From: an uncultured Myxococcales bacterium
Lineage (GTDB): Bacteria > Myxococcota_A > UBA9042
Reading direction: 5' to 3'
Assembly: GCA_903850505.1 (NCBI GenBank)
Contig: CAINLT010000437.1
Location: 1-38,686 of the forward strand
DNA: 38,686 nt
Both the position numbers and the translations under genes were made by a program. Within the stretch, counting starts at the first letter, position 1. Each line of letters starts with the position of its first letter. Positions 34,401-38,686 of this stretch are shown here, one piece after another. The notes beneath the pieces are model-generated. The model saw nothing but the letters and a program-made list of their open reading frames with translations, did not search any database and was not told the DNA's origin.

Positions 34401-35919
34401 TGCGGCAGAACCGCTTGCCCAGCGCCGTGCCGGACCACTGCGCGACCGTCCCATTGGCGATCGGCGCCGGTTGACCGTCAGGGCCTTTGCCCCACTGGCC
34501 ATCGTCCTGTTTTTCGCCCGCCGCCAGCGCCGCTTGCGCCAGCGCGTCGCTGTTCTCGCACAGCACGAACATCGGAAAGTCCAGGTTGAACGCCGGCTTC
34601 TGGAACGCGACCACCGCGGCAAACGGCTCCGCCCACATCTTGGCGATTTCGATCGACTGCGCCGCCAGCGCGCGCGGATGGTCCGCGTTGAGGTAGTACA
34701 CAATCGGCTGCGGCGTCATTTGGGCGTAGTCAAAATCGCCGCGCCACACGCCGTCCGCGTCCGGCTTCTTGACGTACCTGTCCCAGATCCGGTGGCGCAC
34801 GGCGCGGCGCACTTCGTTGCTGAAGATGTTGCCGTACTGGATGTCATAGACCTGCCGCTCGGCGCGGAAGAAGCCGAACTTCTGCAACTCCACGTCGTCC
34901 ATCTCGCGCGCCACGTATTGCCGCTGCGGGTCGGCGTAGCGCGGCACTTCGAGGAAGAACGTGCGGACGGTGTATTCCTCAGACGCGCAGTCGTACACGC
35001 CGCCGACGTAGTACGGGTAGAAATAGCAGGCGGGAATCGCGGTGCCGTCGCTCATCTTGATCGTCGACGCGGTCAGGATCTGCCGGTGCGTGTAGGTGAA
35101 GAACTGCTGGCTGCTGATGGGCGCGCTGCAGTCGCTGGCGTTGTCGGGGCATTTCCGGTCAACGCCGGTCTGGAAGCCCTCGCCCTCGGGCGCGCTGTCG
35201 CCGGCGTAGACGACGCTGGCGCCGGCGCTGGCGAGCACATCCGCGTCGAAGTTGAGGAGCTGGTTCAGGCCCCACTGGACCCGCATGAATTCGCGGTCGT
35301 ACCACTTGCGGTCGCTCGTGTTCTCGTAGCGCTTGTTGGTTTTTTCGCCGGTCGCCGTGCTGTAGGTGTAGCTGATGTCAAAGTGGCTGGTGATCGGAAA
35401 GGCCAACAGCGGGCTGCCGCGGTAGACGTAGGCTTGGGCGTTGTGGACGCAGAAGCCCTGCCAGTCGCCTTCGTCCTTCCAGGCGTCGCTGCGCTTGCCG
35501 TCGGCGCACCGCGCGCCCGCGTGGCATTGGTTGTCCGCGGTGCACGCGGTCTTCTGGTAATCCTGCGGCACGGCATGCGTCACCGGCTGGCCGGCAGCGT
35601 CCTTGAGCGGCGTGTCGGTGTCGGATTTCTGCGCGTACGCCTCTGAACCGGCGAGGAACTCATAGGTCCGGTAGAAGAACAGCGCCTTTTCCTGCACCTC
35701 AAACACGCCGCGCGCCAGGCCGCCCATCGCGCCGGGAAACGACTGCGCGTTGGTGAACTTGGTGTCGACAACGGTCGTGCGCATGTACCACTCGCGGCCG
35801 AGCAGGTCGCTCTTGGCGGTGTAATTCGGCTGGACGGTGTCCACGACCGGCTGGTCCTGGGCACACGCGGTCAGCAGCGCGGCGACACAGAAAATGTGGA
35901 TGTAGTTTGGCGTTTTCAT
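31405..35919 (-). CDS. Giant metzincin-type zinc metalloprotease lipoprotein
   Basis: A 1504-residue exported lipoprotein. The signal peptide ends in LTAC with Cys19. The zinc motif HEVGHTLGLRH (residues 875-885) supplies His875, His879, His885 and catalytic Glu876; the Met-turn SVMDY with Met936 follows about 50 residues later. Together these identify a metzincin related to the DUF4953 (Met-zincin) family. N- and C-terminal regions of several hundred residues are unassigned. Cys-rich patches lie near residues 125-160 and 1045-1075. The ATG at 35919 directly follows the TAA of the upstream paralogue (TAAATG), so the pair is translationally coupled. It probably degrades external proteins or processes surface proteins. 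The 3' end is convergent with the mutase gene. Confidence 0.88.
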   Translation of the reverse strand: MKTPNYIHIFCVAALLTACAQDQPVVDTVQPNYTAKSDLLGREWYMRTTVVDTKFTNAQSFPGAMGGLARGVFEVQEKALFFYRTYEFLAGSEAYAQKSDTDTPLKDAAGQPVTHAVPQDYQKTACTADNQCHAGARCADGKRSDAWKDEGDWQGFCVHNAQAYVYRGSPLLAFPITSHFDISYTYSTATGEKTNKRYENTSDRKWYDREFMRVQWGLNQLLNFDADVLASAGASVVYAGDSAPEGEGFQTGVDRKCPDNASDCSAPISSQQFFTYTHRQILTASTIKMSDGTAIPACYFYPYYVGGVYDCASEEYTVRTFFLEVPRYADPQRQYVAREMDDVELQKFGFFRAERQVYDIQYGNIFSNEVRRAVRHRIWDRYVKKPDADGVWRGDFDYAQMTPQPIVYYLNADHPRALAAQSIEIAKMWAEPFAAVVAFQKPAFNLDFPMFVLCENSDALAQAALAAGEKQDDGQWGKGPDGQPAPIANGTVAQWSGTALGKRFCRNMDQPHAFGDLRYSFLHVVNQPLQNGLLGYGPAANDPLTGEIVAASAHSYASAMKTSAESALQAMELAAGILDFNDVKRASQNHYVTATRVAQQYDLKGPKSLEDVRSHVAAMLDPDVRSQLTDLGLEPTDDAGTWAQSRMARVQQNAQLDETLIGDDDGHTVQAMFKQWHIPVGQSAVVTDDDRKQLSLANWAHKAGYLKQQAVYDQLAVSTLHFADLADGAILGLAQQYGAQYDEKLCQAYQAAKVKTVIAWAPESTPAQGCPVVGAFESLGLGKGHVCVDMGQGPQWASCSAGTLAAQLRVALNDVNNNQNPAVDQQHVLPGPFYSDTTDPVVIATQQIGRDVLTPLRAAIKLELWQQIYRGTATHEVGHTLGLRHNFEASTDALNYHPHFWDLKLDGNGEVANPFAAETAAQSQGNLRMHMLASVMDYTAKFNGRFLGVGLYDKAALKFGYGDMVEAFDHPPALDKSPGGYLAPLAQYLLTPQDSDPGTLLVQDLGATDLNRINRRIHYTTLPKYYGGVANIYARHDVAWRDIKGAPCTQDADCGGDKVCAKLGEDKFCAVKATRASEVPFRFCSDEQNGQTPSCATHDEGADPYEITRNALEDYENYWYFWGYMRDNEMFNPNNYANRVLRQFLTANRQMQFWAIDFATYQKNGWWKSHYGQDFDQDVNGGLSGAFASLLGFNTMAQTLGRPSPGYYDMNALRGRFEPYNNIDAQTSELHWLDERDGARPVYAAWGGGYMYRPVTAGQIYDRLAAFQMLSDPTLPRFVGINESEDTRRYLVSYFTLFPRQLINLFGGISYEGIDAYGWMLVQGGKPDGSADTLLRPLFAGANTAAPKACKDFAPDAPLSAKVGCLKYRVYPDPRPTFPSTRFRMPLLASVYGMSFLTKSYDRTYLDLARVFVAGNQAQITLPDDVTATDIAKFTDPLSGRQYVAAKVSDKTLNPGYEAVLAAQKELAKYVTLDKLQADYLFSEYQFRVSLLDLVRTRHEVYAY

Positions 35920-38686
35920 TTAGTTGCCCGCCCCGATCGCGCCGTAGATCGCGTAGAGCTGTCGCATCGCGTCGACAATCTCGATTTCAGCCTTCATCTT
36001 CACCGCGACCGCGTCCTGGGCTGCGCCAGTCGTCGCGACAAGCGATTCCGCCGCACATGCGCCGCCGTCTGCGCACACGCCCGTGTTGCACGCGACCCCG
36101 TCGTTGCAGCCGGTCTTCCAGCTGTTCAAGCGCTGCAGCATCCGGTAGGTCGGCGAGTAGCGGTCGGCGTCGTAGTTCGGCTTGGGCGCCACATACGTCT
36201 TCTTGCCAAACGGATCCTCAAATTCCACCACCTGGATCTTGGCGTCCTTCCCGCCAACCTGCCCGGTCCCGACTGTGTACTGCAGGCCGTTGCCCTTGAG
36301 CCAAACAGCCATGGAATCGGTGTAGCTCGGGTCAAATCCCGCCGGCAGGTTGGCCACCGCCTGCCACGCCGCCTGCAAACGCAGCGTCAGGTTGGTGATG
36401 GACGGCTGCACGCGCGGCGTCGACGCTGTGTAGGTACGGAACGGATCGGCAGGCTTGTAGACTTTCTCGCCCGGGTTCTGCGGATCGGCGACAAAGATGC
36501 CGCCGATCATGTTGGCGTCCCCCGCGACGAGCCCGCCGAGCACCTTCATGAGCTCGCGCGGGTAAATCGTGTTGAAGCCGATGGCCGTCCCGCGAAACAG
36601 CGGCAGTTGCTCGCCCGCGGACTCGGTCAAAAGCGACACCGTGGCGTTGGTCATGACCTGAATCGCCGCGACCTTGTCCCAGTAGGAACCGATCCACAGC
36701 GGGTGATCGGCGTAGTAGTAGCCCTTGTCGTGGGCGAACGTGGTCCACGGGTACTTGCCCGGGCCGAGCGTGACGTGCGCTTCCCCCGGCGCGGTCTCGT
36801 CGTAGGACGTGTTCACGTAGAGGTTCTGCTTCTTGTCGTAGACATACGCGCCCGGCGCCGGCGAGCCGATCATCGCCGCCAATTTGCTGAATGCCGCCAG
36901 CGACGCGCGCCGCATCTGGGCAAAGCCCGATTCCTGCCGGTCAAACGCCGGAAACCACGGATAGAAGCGCAGGATGTTGTTGTACAGCGCGTAGTAGCGA
37001 CCCGCCGTGGCGAGCGGCGTCAGCCAGCGATCGGTGATGCGCGCCATATAGCCCAGCGGATTGCCGCCCGCCGCGAACCACTGCCGCTCGCGCTTGAACG
37101 CGTCAAACAGGTAGTACTCCTCGACCGCTTCGCCCGCGTGATAGACGATTTCTTCGGCCGTCGCGCCGGTGTCAAAGCGGTTGCAGCCCAGGATGCCGAC
37201 GAATTCATCGGAGCAGTACTTGTACGGCACCTCCAGGTACGTGCGGTCCATGTCGTTGCGGCCATACTTGAACGCGTTGCTCGCCTCCAGGTTGACGAGA
37301 AATTCCGGCACCGCGTCGCGCTTGCGGTTGTACTCCGGCGGCATCCAATCGCTGACGATGCTGAGCTGCGGCGTGATCACGTCGTATTGCCAGCCGGTCG
37401 TCTCCATCTGCACGGACCACTTCGCGATGTCCGGTTTGTTGGCGTTCTCGCGCTTGGCCACGTCCAGCACGCGTTGCCGCAGGAAGCTGGTGTCCGCGTA
37501 CACATCGACCAATTCGCCATAGCCGTAGCGGATCGCAGCGTAGTCGTACTTGCCCAGACCATGAATATCACTGTGGATTTTCTGGCCGTAGTCCATCACG
37601 GTCGAGTACTGGTATTCCATCCGCCGGTTGTCGATCTCCGCCTGCGTCATCTGCGCGCGCGGCACGTACTTGTAGGCGACGCCCGTGGACGACTGGACCA
37701 TCGGGATGCTTTGCGGCGCGCCGTTGCGAGCATCGACGCAGTAGCCGCCGTCGCACGTGTTGCCGGTGCCGCATTTCGCCGGGTCCGTGCACTTGATCTT
37801 GGCGTTGCAGGCGCCCTTGCGGCACACGCCTTCGTCGCCGCAAGCCGCGTCGTCCGTGCAGGCGAGCGTCTCCGCCGTCGTGGCGTTGCACATGCCGGTC
37901 TTCACGCCGTCGGCGTCGACGCATTGCTTGGTCGACTTGGCGCACGCCGCGCCGTTTGGGCAGTCGTCGTCGCTCAGGCACGGGCTGAAGACGCACGTTT
38001 CACCGAGCAGGTTGCGGCCATACAAATCGCGGCCGCAGAACTGGTTGGCCGCGACGGTGCCGGCGGGCGTGGTCAGGTCAGCGCACGCGACGGCTTCCTT
38101 TTGCCGACCGGTAACGGGGTCGAAGTACTGGTCAAAGTAGTTCAGCAGGTCAGACGAGCCCTGAAAGTTGTGCCGCAGGCCCATGGTGTGGCCGACTTCG
38201 TGCTCCAGCGTCGCCCGGAAGATCGCGACGGAAAGCGCGGTCCGCAGCGCGTCGCCTTTGTAGCACTGCTTGGGAAAGTTGCCTGGCGCGTCCACCTGCT
38301 TGGGATCGGTCACGGCCGCGGTGGGATCCTGGCCCTCCTTGCACGCCAACCGCTGCGCCAGTCCGACGATCGCCGGATCGTAGAATTCCGCCGGCTCAAT
38401 CGAGTTCATGCCCAACATCAGCATCCGCTTGTGCTCGTCCATCGCGCGCTGCGGCGTCGCCCAACCGGTCGGACTCAGCGCGGCGATCTGCTCCGGTGCA
38501 ATTGCATCGCCCGGCTGCACGCCGCCATCTGACAGCGTCAGCGCGACCTCGTCGTTGATCATCGCGCGCTCCACCGGCGTGCCCTGGATCTGCCGCAAGT
38601 GGTTGAGCGCGAGCTGCGGGTCAAACGTCAGCCCTTGCGCGTCCAGCACCTGGGCGAGCCCCGCGGGCTTGGCGATGTCGCGCAGC
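35920..38686 (-). CDS. Second metzincin-type metalloprotease, paralogue (5' part outside window)
   Basis: The visible 922 residues belong to a relative of the gene at 31405 and the frame remains open at the window edge. The zinc motif HEVGHTMGLRHNFQGS lies near 38202-38155 and the Met-turn TVMDYG near 37594. Between them sits a Cys-rich stretch (about 37700-38000) with repeated CxxDDxC and CxxGxC units, which the paralogue lacks at that place. After the Met-turn both proteins share EVPxxxCSDE and a GA-EI segment, DRTYL, and other blocks. The stop TAA is followed at once by the ATG of the second gene. A signal peptide cannot be seen because the N-terminus is missing. A proteolytic activity is strongly suggested. 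Confidence 0.87.
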   Translation of the reverse strand, partial: LRDIAKPAGLAQVLDAQGLTFDPQLALNHLRQIQGTPVERAMINDEVALTLSDGGVQPGDAIAPEQIAALSPTGWATPQRAMDEHKRMLMLGMNSIEPAEFYDPAIVGLAQRLACKEGQDPTAAVTDPKQVDAPGNFPKQCYKGDALRTALSVAIFRATLEHEVGHTMGLRHNFQGSSDLLNYFDQYFDPVTGRQKEAVACADLTTPAGTVAANQFCGRDLYGRNLLGETCVFSPCLSDDDCPNGAACAKSTKQCVDADGVKTGMCNATTAETLACTDDAACGDEGVCRKGACNAKIKCTDPAKCGTGNTCDGGYCVDARNGAPQSIPMVQSSTGVAYKYVPRAQMTQAEIDNRRMEYQYSTVMDYGQKIHSDIHGLGKYDYAAIRYGYGELVDVYADTSFLRQRVLDVAKRENANKPDIAKWSVQMETTGWQYDVITPQLSIVSDWMPPEYNRKRDAVPEFLVNLEASNAFKYGRNDMDRTYLEVPYKYCSDEFVGILGCNRFDTGATAEEIVYHAGEAVEEYYLFDAFKRERQWFAAGGNPLGYMARITDRWLTPLATAGRYYALYNNILRFYPWFPAFDRQESGFAQMRRASLAAFSKLAAMIGSPAPGAYVYDKKQNLYVNTSYDETAPGEAHVTLGPGKYPWTTFAHDKGYYYADHPLWIGSYWDKVAAIQVMTNATVSLLTESAGEQLPLFRGTAIGFNTIYPRELMKVLGGLVAGDANMIGGIFVADPQNPGEKVYKPADPFRTYTASTPRVQPSITNLTLRLQAAWQAVANLPAGFDPSYTDSMAVWLKGNGLQYTVGTGQVGGKDAKIQVVEFEDPFGKKTYVAPKPNYDADRYSPTYRMLQRLNSWKTGCNDGVACNTGVCADGGACAAESLVATTGAAQDAVAVKMKAEIEIVDAMRQLYAIYGAIGAGN

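Noticed and set aside
32227..38532. Long plus-strand open frames opposite the metzincin genes
   Set aside because: The minus-strand genes have signal peptide, zinc motifs and paralogy; the opposite frames show Arg/Val-rich composition without motifs.

Overview
This window is a gene-dense, GC-rich chromosomal segment that reads like Myxococcota (the old Deltaproteobacteria). The evidence is the set of large secreted lipoproteins with Asp/Ala-rich spacers and slime-mould-type Cys repeats, 'CNDGIDND' modules, a PilZ protein with a long Pro-rich linker, a sigma-54-type promoter, and a FadN-type (dehydrogenase first, hydratase last) beta-oxidation protein. The lineage call is inference: there is no rRNA, and no species-level marker was recognised. 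I saw no tRNA, CRISPR array, insertion sequence or prophage.

Layout. 1-1895: the end of a FadN-like protein and its thiolase FadA. 2038-4457: a PilZ-domain protein overlapping a CPBP glutamic intramembrane protease. 4576-8598: a 1340-residue lipoprotein with about 14 double Cys modules and a duplicated C-terminal beta domain. 8629-9942: an FAD-type oxidoreductase with an altered FAD loop. 9961-11022 (minus): a beta-barrel candidate and TrmL. 11068-13125: a membrane protein, a 58-residue membrane peptide and a parvulin-type lipoprotein. 13129-15035 (minus): a LamG-like lipoprotein and a TPR/membrane protein. 15210-17094: a periplasmic DsbD-alpha-like protein and a Cys-rich lipoprotein. 17138-18904: RNase P RNA and aroA. 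18901-20220 (minus): a PHP-like protein lacking its metal ligands. 20759-22668: ribF-aroE. 22673-25470 (minus): two paralogous outer-membrane candidates and hutI. 25630-27396: a VWA lipoprotein behind a sigma-54-type promoter. 27421-28347 (minus): a TPR/winged-helix protein. 28488-31107: an RluA-family pseudouridine synthase and a catalytic-subunit-only methylmalonyl-CoA mutase. 31405-38686 (minus): two giant tandem metzincin lipoproteins, the upstream one cut by the window edge.

How the genes relate. Housekeeping genes (fadN-fadA, trmL, rnpB, aroA, ribF, aroE, hutI, the RluA-type gene, the mutase) alternate with lineage-specific cell-surface genes. Packing is tight: several pairs share stop/start codons (GTGA, ATGA, TGATG, TAAATG), and convergent genes end 3-5 bases apart or overlap. 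Housekeeping-type promoters share a (T/C)TG-CG, 17-base, TATC-T pattern.

The most unusual material is: the coupled metzincin pair with a Cys-rich insert between zinc motif and Met-turn; the PilZ and intramembrane-protease overlap; the repeat lipoprotein; the pseudo-PHP protein; and the sigma-54-type VWA locus with its two upstream palindromes. None is a proven new system; each is listed below with a decisive check.
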